This document shows positions 1-9,500 of a stretch of DNA of 64,000 nucleotides, piece by piece. How positions within the stretch are numbered: position 1 is the first letter of the stretch; each line of letters opens with the position of its first letter. A program made the position numbers and the translations under genes. Location: the NCBI RefSeq assembly GCF_019430905.1, contig NZ_JAHYCA010000002.1, positions 310,001-374,000 on the forward strand, given 5' to 3'. Below the pieces are notes generated by a model. That model saw only the letters and a list, made by a program, of their open reading frames with translations. It made no database searches and was not told the origin of the DNA. The stretch is from Billgrantia antri (GTDB lineage Bacteria; Pseudomonadota; Gammaproteobacteria; Pseudomonadales; Halomonadaceae).

Positions 1-211
1 CCAGTTCCCGCCCAGCTGGGTCGAGGGCAGCGGCTATGTTGCTCGCGGACAGCAGCGGCAGTTCGAGGCCGATATGGTCTTTCACCTGCCGCTCTGCCTG
101 CGCGTGCCGGGCGTGTGGGGCGTGGGCCTCAGCGATACCGTGCGGGTCACGGCAAGCGGCGCCGAGCCGCTGACGGACAACGACTGGCAACTGAACGAGT
201 GCTCATCCTGA
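1..211 (+). CDS. C-terminal fragment of an unrecognised protein (5' end outside window)
   Basis: The second forward frame is open from the window edge to a TGA at 209-211, giving the last 69 residues of a protein whose start lies outside the window. The fragment has alternating hydrophobic and polar stretches and ends in ECSS. I recognise no domain in it and assign no function. Codon use matches the neighbouring genes, so it is likely a real coding end. Confidence 0.55.
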   Translation, partial: QFPPSWVEGSGYVARGQQRQFEADMVFHLPLCLRVPGVWGVGLSDTVRVTASGAEPLTDNDWQLNECSS

Positions 212-259
212 GTGAACTGGACGCCTTGAGCTATCCACTATACTGGGAGGGGATAGGGA

Positions 260-279
260 CATCCCGCACGGACGGGATG
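260..279. other. short inverted repeat between two genes
   Basis: CATCCCG and CGGGATG form a perfect 7-bp stem around a 6-base loop. It lies 49 bases after the stop of the edge gene and 39 bases before the next start. There is no T-run after it, so a terminator role is possible but weak; a 5' UTR hairpin of the downstream gene is the alternative. Confidence 0.3.
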
Positions 280-318
280 ACGGTCGTCTGAATAGCCAAC
301 CAACGGAAGGAGGACATC

Positions 319-540
319 ATGACACAGACGGTAACGGCAACCTATCTGGATCTCATGAAGGCCACCAACGCCTACGACGAGCTTATCTCCAAGAATTTTC
401 CGCGCGAGAAGCTCCACTTCGACAAGGAGGCCAATCAGATCAAGGTGATCGTGCCGGACGAATCGAAACCGGAGGCGGAGGAGATTCTCAGCCGCCATCA
501 ACCGGACGATCTCTGGTCTCGTCCCTTCGAACAGCACTGA
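319..540 (+). CDS. small conserved-looking hypothetical protein (73 aa)
   Basis: A 73-residue soluble, acidic and basic mixed protein without signal peptide or membrane segment. A strong ribosome-binding site (GGAAGGAGG, about 304-312) sits before the ATG, which supports a real gene. It starts MTQTVTATYLDL and contains alternating Lys/Glu-rich segments. I do not recognise the family and give no function. It stands alone, with the GST gene convergent downstream. Confidence 0.65.
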   Translation: MTQTVTATYLDLMKATNAYDELISKNFPREKLHFDKEANQIKVIVPDESKPEAEEILSRHQPDDLWSRPFEQH

Positions 541-576
541 GTCGTCACCCTTGTCGTACGGCTGAACACTTCACGT

Positions 577-1206
577 TCAGAGGGGGCTTGCGTTCTGGCG
601 TGCGGCCTGTGCATCGAGCGAGCTGGCACGCCGGTACGCCTCGCGCTCACTGACCCGTGCCCAGTAGTCGGCAAAGGCGGGACATGACTCCAGGCTGCCG
701 AACTGAAGCCCCCAACCGATGTGTGAACCGAGATAGACATCGGCAGCGCTGAAGTGCGGGCCGGCAATGAACTCGTGAGCGCTGACGGCTACCTCGAGGG
801 TTTCCAGTACCGATTCGATGCTGCCATAGCCGACCCTGCCCTGCTGCGCGATATTGGGCTCCATTCCCAGGTCGCGATCGGTGATGGCGGCCTCCAGCGG
901 GCCCGCGGCGAAGAACAGCCAGCGGTAATAGGCGCCGCGTTCGGCGAGAGGCGGCGCCAGGCCGGCTTCGGGAAAGGCATCCGCCAAGTAGGCGCAGATG
1001 GCGGCACATTCGGTCACCACCGTTTCGCCGTGGCGTATCGCAGGTACCTTGCCCATGGGATTGATGGCAAGGTACTGGGGGGACTTCATGGGGGAGCCGA
1101 ACGCCACGACCTCGGTATGGTAGGCAGCGCCGACCTCCTCGAGCATCCAGCGGGCGATGCGCCCCCGGGACATGGGGTTCGTATAAAGAATCAGTGGGTC
1201 GGTCAT
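577..1206 (-). CDS. glutathione S-transferase family protein
   Basis: Cytosolic GST-type protein of about 209 residues. The N-terminal thioredoxin-like half runs from LILYTNPMSRG, with the typical cis-Pro context KVPAIRHG and the glutathione-binding ES/EC position (TVVTECAAICAYLA). The all-helical C-terminal domain follows. Members conjugate glutathione to electrophiles or act as peroxidases; the substrate cannot be told from sequence. The ATG at 1206 is chosen over one at 1221 because GGAGGG lies just upstream of it (1213-1218) and the longer form would contain that site. It lies 76 bases downstream of soxR on the same strand, so co-transcription is possible. Confidence 0.88.
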   Translation of the reverse strand: MTDPLILYTNPMSRGRIARWMLEEVGAAYHTEVVAFGSPMKSPQYLAINPMGKVPAIRHGETVVTECAAICAYLADAFPEAGLAPPLAERGAYYRWLFFAAGPLEAAITDRDLGMEPNIAQQGRVGYGSIESVLETLEVAVSAHEFIAGPHFSAADVYLGSHIGWGLQFGSLESCPAFADYWARVSEREAYRRASSLDAQAARQNASPL

Positions 1207-1282
1207 GGCGGGTCCCTCCAAGCGCGCTTAGCTCAAGATAGCAGGTCCCGTCGGTAACGTAACAGAACGGTTAAACGGTAGT

Positions 1283-1732
1283 TCAATCGGGCTCGAGCAG
1301 GCGTGGCCCCGAGCCCTCGGCGGCCAGCTGGTCTTCAGGGTTGCGCAGTGGGCAATCCTCCATCGACAGGCAGCCGCAGCCGATGCAGTGGTCTAGCTGG
1401 TCGCGCAACTGGGCGAGACGGGTAATCCGCTCGTCCAGGGCGTGTCGCCAATTCGTCGAGAGCCGCTTCCAGTCGGCGGCGGTGGGGGCGCGAAAGTCCG
1501 GCAGGTCCTCGAAGGCGGTACGGATCTCGGCCAGGGGAATGCCGGTACGCTGGGCGACCTTGATGATCGCCACACGACGTAGCACGTCGCGCGAGAAGCG
1601 GCGCTGATTGCCGGCGTTGCGGCGACTCTTGATCAGCCCCTTGGCCTCGTAGAAGTGAATGGCGGATACCGCCAGGCCGCTGCGTTTCGCGACTTCGCCG
1701 ACGCTGAGATCGCGTTGGAGGTGGGCTGGCAT
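1283..1732 (-). CDS. soxR: redox-sensitive transcriptional activator SoxR
   Basis: MerR-family regulator of about 149 residues. The N-terminal winged helix reads [20 protein letters not shown] and is followed by the long dimerisation helix. The C-terminal iron-sulfur motif [12 protein letters not shown] gives cysteines 116, 119, 121 and 127, the spacing of the SoxR [2Fe-2S] cluster. Oxidation of that cluster by superoxide or redox-cycling compounds switches on target promoters. The ATG at 1732 has GGGAGACGG before it; an in-frame ATG at 1798 (171 aa) has no clear ribosome site but cannot be excluded. It is divergent from an ABC exporter whose promoter has a SoxR box (1927-1944). No soxS is visible in the window, which suggests direct regulation. 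Confidence 0.95.
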   Translation of the reverse strand: MPAHLQRDLSVGEVAKRSGLAVSAIHFYEAKGLIKSRRNAGNQRRFSRDVLRRVAIIKVAQRTGIPLAEIRTAFEDLPDFRAPTAADWKRLSTNWRHALDERITRLAQLRDQLDHCIGCGCLSMEDCPLRNPEDQLAAEGSGPRLLEPD

Positions 1733-1922
1733 CTTCCGTCTCCCTGGCTTCGTCTGGGGAGTCGTTTTTAGCGTTTCATCAGGCATTGGGCAAGCCATCC
1801 AGGAGAAACAAGTTTACCGATAAGCGTTCATGATGGGTAAAATCAGCAAGTTTGATTTTTCCCTCGTGCACGAGACTCGTAAGGTTTCAGCTCGCTGACT
1901 TTAAATTATTTTCTTGCTCTTC

Positions 1923-1953
1923 TTGACCTCAATTTAAGTTTAGGTTTTAGCCT
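1923..1953 (+). promoter_or_regulatory. SoxR-type promoter of the ABC exporter
   Basis: CCTCAATTTAAGTTTAGG (1927-1944) matches the E. coli soxS SoxR box at 15 of 18 positions. A -35 element TTGACC (1923-1928) overlaps its left end and a -10-like TAGCCT lies at 1948-1953. The 19-bp spacer is the overlong spacing characteristic of MerR/SoxR-activated promoters. The site is about 44 bases before the ABC transporter ATG and lies in the divergent gap next to soxR. A second promoter of identical layout precedes the arylamine N-acetyltransferase gene. Confidence 0.85.
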
Positions 1954-1996
1954 GCAGCCTGTCATCTTTCGTACTTCCCCTGACGATGGAGTTGTC

Positions 1997-3889
1997 ATGT
2001 TCCGTTACTTCGAAACACTGGTGAACCCCTATCCCTCGGGGCAGAGCGGGACACCGCCGCGAGGGCTCGGCGCGTTCATCCTGCATTTCTCGCGTCCGCT
2101 GTTGCCGCTGCTGGTGGCGATGGCGCTGTTGACGGCGCTGGTGTCCGCTGCCGAAGTGGTGTTCTTCAGCTACATGGGCGATCTGGTGGACTGGCTGTCG
2201 GGGGCCGAGCGCGAGGGATTCTTCGCCGAATACGGCTGGCGTCTGGCCGGCATGGCGGCCTTGGTGGCGGTCGGCCTGCCGCTGTTGACTCTGCTGCAGT
2301 CGCTGGTGATGCATCAGGGCATCTTCGGCAACTATCCCATGCTTGGCCGTTGGCTGGCGCACCGCCACATGCTCAGCCAGAGCCTGGCCTTCTATCAGGA
2401 CGAGTTCGCCGGACGCGTCTCGCAGAAGGTGATGCAAACGGCGTTGGCGATCCGCGAGACGGTCACCAAGCTGCTCGACCTGATGGTCTACGTACTGGTC
2501 TATTTTGCCGGCGCCATGCTGGTGATGGGGCAAGCCGAGCCCTGGCTGATGCTGCCGCTGGTGGTGTGGCTCGTGGGCTACGTGGCGATCCTGCGCCACT
2601 ACGTGCCGCGGCTGCGCCGGGTTTCCATGCAGCAGGCCGATGCGCGGGCGGTGATGACCGGGCGTATCGTCGACAGCTACAGCAACATCCAGACCATCAA
2701 GCTGTTCGCCGACACGCGGCGTGAGCAGGGCTACGCCCGCGAAGCCATGGAGCAGTTCATGGTGACTGTACACCGCCAGATGCGCCTGGCCACGGGACTC
2801 ACCGTGAGCCTGACGCTGCTCAACTCGCTGCTGCTGGCCGGTGTGGCGGCCGTGGCCATCAGCGCCTGGTACCTCGAGGCCGTGTCGCTGGGCATCATCG
2901 CCGTGGCCATTGCCTTGGTGATGCGCATTCGCTTCATGTCCAACTGGATCCTGTGGGAAGTGGCGGGGCTTTTCGAGAACATCGGCACGGTACAGGACGG
3001 TATCAACACCATCGCCCGTGAGCCGGCGGTCAAGGACGTGCCCGGTGCCGGCGAGCTCACGGTGCCGCGTGGCGAGATTCGCTTCGAGGCGCTGCGCTTC
3101 GGCTATGCACGCCCCGACGGCGAGACCAACCGGGTCTTCGATGGCCTCACGCTGAACATCGCCCCAGGGGAGAAGGTCGGGCTAATCGGCCGCTCGGGGG
3201 CCGGCAAGTCGACCCTGGCCAACCTGCTGCTGCGCTTCTACGACCTGGAGGGCGGCCGCATCCTGATCGATGGTCAGGATATCGCCGGCGTCACCCAGGA
3301 GTCGCTGCGCCGCAAGATCGGCATGGTCACCCAGGACACCTCGCTGCTGCACCGCTCGGTGCGCGACAACATCCGCTATGGCAGCCCCGACGCCAGCGAA
3401 GAGGAGATCTGGGAAGCGGTGCGCCGCGCCCATGCCGATACGTTCATTGACGAACTGGTGGATCTCGAAGGGCGTCGCGGTCTGGATGCCCATGTCGGCG
3501 AGCGTGGGGTCAAGCTCTCCGGGGGCCAGCGGCAACGCATCGCCATCGCCCGGGTGCTGCTCAAGAACGCCCCGATCCTGGTGCTCGACGAGGCCACTTC
3601 GGCGCTCGACTCCGAGGTGGAGGCGGCCATCCAGGAGCAGCTCTATGCCCTGATGGAAGGCAAGTCGGTGATCGCCATTGCCCATCGGCTGTCGACCATC
3701 GCCATGCTCGATCGTCTGGTAGTCATCGACGAAGGTGTCATCGTCGAGAGCGGTACCCACCAGGAGCTGCTGGCAAATGGCGGCCTCTACGCCTCGCTTT
3801 GGCGGCGTCAGTCGGGTGGCTTCCTGGGGTTGGATACCGAGGAGGAAAGCGAACGCGGGCGTGGAGAGCCGCTGGACGTGGCGCCCTGA
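1997..3889 (+). CDS. ABC transporter, fused permease and ATPase (multidrug exporter type)
   Basis: Half-transporter of 630 residues. An N-terminal six-helix ABC membrane domain (about 30-330) is followed by a nucleotide-binding domain (about 350-600). The ATPase shows Walker A GRSGAGKST (near 398), signature LSGGQ (near 507), Walker B ILVLDEATSALD (near 527) and the switch histidine in AHRLS (near 561). The fused TM-ATPase order is that of homodimeric exporters of the MsbA/multidrug class; the substrate is unknown. The promoter carries a SoxR box and the gene is divergent from soxR, so export of redox-active or otherwise toxic compounds is a reasonable inference. It is a single-gene transcription unit, with a LysR gene convergent downstream. 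Confidence 0.93.
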   Translation: MFRYFETLVNPYPSGQSGTPPRGLGAFILHFSRPLLPLLVAMALLTALVSAAEVVFFSYMGDLVDWLSGAEREGFFAEYGWRLAGMAALVAVGLPLLTLLQSLVMHQGIFGNYPMLGRWLAHRHMLSQSLAFYQDEFAGRVSQKVMQTALAIRETVTKLLDLMVYVLVYFAGAMLVMGQAEPWLMLPLVVWLVGYVAILRHYVPRLRRVSMQQADARAVMTGRIVDSYSNIQTIKLFADTRREQGYAREAMEQFMVTVHRQMRLATGLTVSLTLLNSLLLAGVAAVAISAWYLEAVSLGIIAVAIALVMRIRFMSNWILWEVAGLFENIGTVQDGINTIAREPAVKDVPGAGELTVPRGEIRFEALRFGYARPDGETNRVFDGLTLNIAPGEKVGLIGRSGAGKSTLANLLLRFYDLEGGRILIDGQDIAGVTQESLRRKIGMVTQDTSLLHRSVRDNIRYGSPDASEEEIWEAVRRAHADTFIDELVDLEGRRGLDAHVGERGVKLSGGQRQRIAIARVLLKNAPILVLDEATSALDSEVEAAIQEQLYALMEGKSVIAIAHRLSTIAMLDRLVVIDEGVIVESGTHQELLANGGLYASLWRRQSGGFLGLDTEEESERGRGEPLDVAP

Positions 3890-3908
3890 AATGCGGCGCC
3901 TGGTCGAA

Positions 3909-4886
3909 TCATGCGGTTTCGTCGATGGCCTCGGCCGGTGCGTCGGTGGACACCGGAGGCCGCCACGGCTCGGGCGCCGACAGGCTCTCGATCCGCATGC
4001 TCTCGACCACGAAGTCGACGAAGGTACGCACCTTGGGCGAGATGAGCTGACCGCCCGGGAAGACGGCATTGAGCTCCACTTCGGGGCCCTCCCAGCCTTC
4101 GAGGATGCGCCGTGGCCGCGTGGCTTCCGCAGCGAGGCAGACGACGAATTCATTGGCGAGCATGATGCCCTGGCCATCTTCGAGCATGCCGCGCAGGGCG
4201 AAGGGATCGTTGGCGATGGCGACCGGGTCGACTTCCACCTCGACGCTTTCCTGGCTCGCGCTGTTGCGTAGCTGCCAGACATGTCGTTGGCCGCGCTGGT
4301 CCATGGCCTTGGCCAGCACGGCATGAGAAGCCAGGTCCGCCGGTGTGCGAGGTTCGCCATGGCGAGCGAGGTAACTCTCGCTGGCGTAGACGAACGAGCG
4401 GAAGCGGGCCAGGGGGCGGGCCACCAGGCTGGAGTCCGGCAGGGCGCCGACCCGCAGGGCGACGTCGATCTGGTTGGCGACCAGGTCGAGGCGCTCGTTG
4501 GAGAGCACCAGCTCGATGCGCACCTGGGGGTGCAGCTGGCGGAAATCCCGTATCAGTACCGAGGTGAACTCGGTGCACATGGTGAAAGGGGCAGTGACCC
4601 TGAGCCAGCCGCGCGGACTCTCCTCGAGGTGATGCACGGCCTTCTCCGCCTCGCCGAGGTCGCGGGCGATGCGATTGCAGTAATCGAAGTAGATGGCGCC
4701 GGCTTCGGTCAGGCTCAGCCTGCGGGTGGTGCGGTTCAGCAGACGGGCACCGAGGCGGCGTTCCAGGTCCTGCACCTTGCGGCTGACGGTGGTCTTTCCA
4801 AGGCGCAGCTGCTTGGCGGCGGCGATGAAGCTGCCCTGCTCCACGACCTTGGCAAAGATCAGGGCATCGTTGAGGTCTTGCAGCAT
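3909..4886 (-). CDS. LysR-family transcriptional regulator, next to RND efflux operon
   Basis: A 325-residue LysR regulator. The N-terminal winged helix (MLQDLNDALIFAKVVEQGSF, then AAKQLRLGKTTVSRKVQDLE) is followed by a periplasmic-binding-protein-like effector domain. The ATG at 4886 starts exactly at the conserved LysR N-terminus; a longer frame to 4964 adds 26 residues unlike the family. A Pro-rich C-terminal tail (about 305-325) is extra. It is divergently transcribed from the RND efflux operon, so it is the likely local regulator of that operon. The DNA-binding region is not of the MexT type although the pump resembles MexF. Confidence 0.92.
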   Translation of the reverse strand: MLQDLNDALIFAKVVEQGSFIAAAKQLRLGKTTVSRKVQDLERRLGARLLNRTTRRLSLTEAGAIYFDYCNRIARDLGEAEKAVHHLEESPRGWLRVTAPFTMCTEFTSVLIRDFRQLHPQVRIELVLSNERLDLVANQIDVALRVGALPDSSLVARPLARFRSFVYASESYLARHGEPRTPADLASHAVLAKAMDQRGQRHVWQLRNSASQESVEVEVDPVAIANDPFALRGMLEDGQGIMLANEFVVCLAAEATRPRRILEGWEGPEVELNAVFPGGQLISPKVRTFVDFVVESMRIESLSAPEPWRPPVSTDAPAEAIDETA

Positions 4887-5199
4887 GGTCGTTGTCCTGT
4901 GCCGTGCTTGCAATGTCAGGGGAGGGCAACACTGCAGGGCGAGAGTCGACGAGAACGGCCGCACGGGAACTGTCCCGCCAATGGGACAGTATTTCCCTAT
5001 TGGCCCGACTAATCAAGTGACCGGTAACCCGATATGGTGATGGTCGGCAAAGTGGCAGCTGTCGATTTATCACTCCGACAAACGACATTAATTAAAATAG
5101 GCAGAAAGAATTAAGAATAGTGAAGCAGGGGGCGAGCATCGCTGGCTGAAAAGAATACCGACACTGCTAATTGCGATTTGTACTGGGAGAGTGGAAACA
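4887..5199. other. divergent intergenic region between LysR gene and RND operon
   Basis: This 313-base gap holds no credible gene. It contains an inverted repeat, ACTGTCCC at 4969-4976 and GGGACAGT at 4983-4990. Just overlapping it is a second, imperfect pair, GCCAATGGG and CCCTATTGGC (4977-5003). The last part (5081-5180) is A/T-rich and probably contains the RND operon promoter. The repeats are candidates for the LysR operator. Confidence 0.5.
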
Positions 5200-6411
5200 A
5201 TGAACGTCCACAAGATGTTCGCGAATCGAGACGGCCGGCGAGCGTTCATGGTTACCGCCATGTTGGCCGGTCTCGTCGTTCTGACAGGATGTGAAAGCCA
5301 GGCCGATGACCAGGGAAATGCCGAGCAGGGGCCACCGCCGCCCCAAGTCAGCGTGGCCCAGGTGCTGGTCGAGAACGTAGAGCTGTGGGATGCCTTCACC
5401 GGGCGTATCGAAGCGGTGGAAACCGTCGACCTGCGGCCGCGCGTGTCGGGCTACATCGAGAGTGTCAATTACACCGAAGGCCAGGAGGTCGAGAAGGGCG
5501 AGGTGTTGTTCACCATCGACCCGCGACCCTACCGTGCCGAGCTGGAGCGGGCCGAAGCCGAGCTGCAGCGGGCCCAGGCTCGCGCCGAGCTGGCGCGCAG
5601 CGAAGCCGCCCGGGCCGAGGCGTTGGCCCAGAGCCGCTCGATCTCGCGCGAGGAACTGGACCAGCGGCGTGCCGCGTCGGCTACCGCCGAGGCCGACATT
5701 CTCGCCGCCCGGGCCATTGCCGAAACGGCCAGGCTCAACATGGAATTCACCGAAGTGCGCGCGCCCATTGCCGGGCGTGCCGGCCGGGCATTGGTCACGC
5801 CGGGCAACCTGGTCTCCGAGGCCTCGCCGTTGACCCGAATCGTCGCCCTCGACCGGGTGCACGTGCACTTCCACAGCGACGAGCTGGCCTACCTGCACTA
5901 CGACGCCATGGCACGCAACGGCAGCCAGGCGAGCTTCCGCGAGGGCGGCATTCCGGTACGCGTGGGGTTGGCCAACGACGAGGACTACCCCTACCGCGGC
6001 GAGGTCGACTTCGTCGACAACCGCCTTGATGCCGAGGCGGGCACCATTCTTACCCGCGCCGTGCTCGACAACAGCGAAGGCCGCTTCGCCCCGGGCATGT
6101 ACGCCCGCGTACAGCTGCTGGCGGGGAGCGCCGAGGACACCCTGCTGATCGACGACAAGGCGGTGCTCACCGACCAGGACCGCAAGTACGTCTATGTGGT
6201 CGACGAGGAGGGGCGCGCCATGCGCCGCGACGTGCAGCTGGGCCGCATGGCCGACGGACTGCGTGTCGTCGCCGCCGGTCTCGAACCCGGCGACCAGGTG
6301 GTCGTGAACGGCGCCCAGCGGATCTTCTTCCCCGGCATGCCGGTGGCGGCGGAGAGCGTAGACATGCGCGGCCAGGCCGAGGGAGGCAACGAGCTGGCCG
6401 CCACGCACTGA
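5200..6411 (+). CDS. RND efflux periplasmic adaptor (membrane fusion) lipoprotein
   Basis: A 403-residue membrane-fusion protein that links the inner-membrane RND pump to the outer-membrane channel. It has a lipoprotein signal ending LVVLTGC (Cys31), a lipoyl half-motif (TVDLRPRVSGYIESVNYTEGQ), a long alpha-helical hairpin rich in Ala/Glu/Arg (about 110-175), then the second lipoyl half and beta-barrel (APIAGRAGRALVTPGNLV). The ATG at 5200 has GGGAGAG upstream; a GTG at 5191 is in frame but lies against that site. It is first in a three-gene efflux operon resembling MexEF-OprN/AcrAB-TolC. Confidence 0.93.
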   Translation: MNVHKMFANRDGRRAFMVTAMLAGLVVLTGCESQADDQGNAEQGPPPPQVSVAQVLVENVELWDAFTGRIEAVETVDLRPRVSGYIESVNYTEGQEVEKGEVLFTIDPRPYRAELERAEAELQRAQARAELARSEAARAEALAQSRSISREELDQRRAASATAEADILAARAIAETARLNMEFTEVRAPIAGRAGRALVTPGNLVSEASPLTRIVALDRVHVHFHSDELAYLHYDAMARNGSQASFREGGIPVRVGLANDEDYPYRGEVDFVDNRLDAEAGTILTRAVLDNSEGRFAPGMYARVQLLAGSAEDTLLIDDKAVLTDQDRKYVYVVDEEGRAMRRDVQLGRMADGLRVVAAGLEPGDQVVVNGAQRIFFPGMPVAAESVDMRGQAEGGNELAATH

Positions 6412-6470
6412 CTGCCAGGCTCCACTGCCCGATGTAACAGAACAAGCGCTATAAACCCTGAACGATCTTC

Positions 6471-6494
6471 GGCGCGGACGTGGCTGTCCGCGCC
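6471..6494 (+). other. intercistronic hairpin just before the RND pump ribosome site
   Basis: GGCGCGGAC (6471-6479) and GTCCGCGCC (6486-6494) form a perfect 9-bp stem with a 6-base loop, directly abutting the ribosome site GGGAGGG of the pump gene. It has no T-run. It may stabilise or process the mRNA between adaptor and pump or tune pump translation. Confidence 0.5.
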
Positions 6495-6510
6495 GGGAGG
6501 GAGTCTTGTC

Positions 6511-9500
6511 ATGGATTTCGCCAAGTTCTTCGTCGACCGGCCGATCTTCGCCGCGGTGCTGTCGATCCTGATCTTCATCGCCGGTGCCATCACCATCCCG
6601 CTGCTGCCGGTCAGCGAGTATCCCGACGTGGTGCCGCCCACCGTGCAGGTGCGTGCGGTCTATCCCGGGGCCAACCCTAAGGAGATCGCCGAGACGGTGG
6701 CGACACCGCTGGAGGAGGCAATCACCGGGGTCGAGGACCTGATGTACATGAAATCGGTGGCTGGCTCCGACGGGGTGTTGGCGATGACGCTGACCTTCCG
6801 CCCCGGTACCGACCCCGACGAGGCCCAGGTCCAGGTGCAGAACCGTGTCGCCCAGGCCCAGGCGCGGCTGCCCGAGGCGGTGCGCCGCCAGGGGGTGACC
6901 ACCGACAAGCAGTCGCCCGACCTGACCATGGTGCCGCAGCTGATCTCACCCGACGGCCGCTATGACAGTACCTACCTGCGCAACTATGCGGCACTGCACG
7001 TGCGCGACGAGCTGGCGCGCCTGCCCGGGGTGGGCCAGGCGATGCTGTTCGGTGCCGGCGATTACGCCATGCGGGTGTGGATCGATCCCGATCGAGCCGC
7101 CGCGCGCGGACTCACCGCGGGCGACATCATCGCCGCCATCCGCGAGCAGAACGTACAGGTCTCAGCGGGACAGCTCGGCGCACCGCCGACGCCGACCACG
7201 TCGGACTTCCTCATCTCGATCAACGCCCAGGGCCGGCTGACCACCGAGGAGGAGTTCGGCGACATCGTGGTCAAGGCGGGTAGCGATGGGCAGATCACCT
7301 ATCTCTCGGACGTGGCGCGCATCGAGCTCGGCGCCGCCGAGTACTCGCTGCGTTCGCTGCTCGACAACCAGCAGGCAGTCGCCATCGGCATTTTCCAGGC
7401 CCCCGGCTCCAACGCCATTGCACTCTCCGATGCGGTACGCGAGAAGATGGAGGAGCTTTCCCAGCGCTTCCCCGAGGGCGTGGAGCACACCATCGTCTAT
7501 GACCCCACGGTGTTCGTCCGCGACTCGATCAAGTCGGTGATCAAGACGCTGCTCGAGGCGGTGCTGCTGGTGGTGCTGGTGGTCACGCTGTTCCTGCAGA
7601 CCTGGCGCGCCTCGGTGATCCCGCTGCTGGCGGTGCCGGTGTCGATCGTGGGTACCTTCGCCGTGCTCTACCTGCTCGGCTTCTCGATCAATACCCTGAC
7701 GCTGTTCGGCCTGGTGTTGGCCATCGGCATAGTGGTCGATGATGCCATCGTGGTGGTGGAGAACGTCGAGCGCAACATCGAGGAGGGGCTCGCCCCGCTG
7801 GCGGCGGCCCACCAGGCCATGCGCGAGGTAAGCGGTCCGATCATCGCCATCTCGGTGGTCTTGTGCGCAGTATTCGTGCCGATGGCTTTCCTCGAAGGCG
7901 TCACCGGACAGTTCTATCGCCAGTTCGCAGTGACCATCGCCATCTCCACGGTAATCTCGGCGGTCAATTCGCTGACGCTGTCGCCGGCGCTGGCGGCCAT
8001 GCTGCTCAAGCCCCACGATGCGCCGAAGGATCGCCTGTCGAGAGTGATCGACTTCCTGTTCGGCTGGCTGTTCCGCCCCTTCAACCGCTTCTTCGCTGCA
8101 AGCTCTCGAGGGTATCAGCGTGGCGTGGGGCGCAGCCTGCGTCGGCGTGGCGCGGTGTTCGCCGTCTACGCGCTGCTGCTGGCCGGCACCGGCGTAATGT
8201 TCCAGATGGTGCCGGGCGGTTTCATTCCCACCCAGGACAAGATGTACCTGATCGGTGGCGCCAAGCTGCCCGAGGGGGCCTCGCTCGACCGCACCGAGGC
8301 GGTAATCCGCCGCATGACCGATCTGGCACTGGAAACCGAAGGCGTGAGCTCGGCGGTAGCCTTCCCCGGGCTCAACCCGCTGCAGTTCACCAACACGCCC
8401 AATACCGGCACGGTGTTCTTCGGTCTCGACCCGTTCGAGTCGCGCTCGCGCAGCGCCGAGGAGATCGTCGGCGAGCTCAACGGCAAGTTCGGTTCCATGC
8501 AGGAGGCGTTCAGCTTCGCCTTCACCCCGCCGGCGATCCTCGGCATCGGTTCGGGGTCGGGCTTCTCGCTATTCATCCAGGATCGCGCCGGGCTGGGCTA
8601 CGGTGAACTGCAGCAGGCCGTCGACGGCTTCAGCGGTGCGCTGATGCAGACGCCGGGCATGGGCTACCCGATCACCTCCTACCAGTCCAACGTGCCCCAG
8701 CTCGACCTGCACGTCGACCGGGTCAAGGCCAAGACCCAGGGCGTTGCGCTGACCGACCTGTTCGAGACCCTGCAGGTCTATCTCGGCTCGGTCTACGTCA
8801 ACGACTTCAATCGCTTCGGGCGCACCTGGCAAGTGATGGCCCAGGCCGACGGCGACTACCGCATGGACGTGGAGAACATCGATCGCCTGCGCACCCGCAA
8901 CGCCTACGGCGAGATGGTGCCGATCGGCAGCATGATCCGTGTCGACCGGACCTTTGGTCCCGATCCGGTTATCCGCTACAACGGCTACCCGGCGGCCGAT
9001 CTGATGGGCGAAGCTGACCCGCGGATCCTGTCGTCGAGCCAGGCCATTGAGGTGGTCGAGCAGCTTGCCCCGGCAGTGCTGCCGGCGGGCATGGGCTTCG
9101 AGTGGACCGACCTGAGCTACCAGCAGGTCAACCAGGGCGGGGCGGCACTGGTGGTGTTCCCGCTCGCCATCCTGCTGGTGTTCCTGGCCCTGGCCGCGCT
9201 TTACGAGAGCTGGACGCTGCCGCTGGCGGTGATCCTGATCGTGCCGATGTGCATGCTCTCGGCGCTGATCGGCGTGAAGCTCACCGGCGGTGACAACAAC
9301 ATCTTCGTGCAGGTGGGCCTGGTGGTGCTGATCGGCCTGGCGTGCAAGAACGCCATTCTGATCGTCGAGTTCGCTCGTGAACTGGAGCTGCAGGGGCGTG
9401 GCATCGTCGAGGCGGCGCTGGAGGCGTGCCGCCTGCGCCTGCGCCCGATCATCATGACCTCGATCACCTTTACCGCCGCGGTGGTGCCGCTGATGCTGGC

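Noticed and set aside
3182..4360. Minus-strand open frame spanning the end of the ABC exporter and the LysR gene
   Set aside because: It joins antisense sequence of two clear genes in the wrong frame; no domain.
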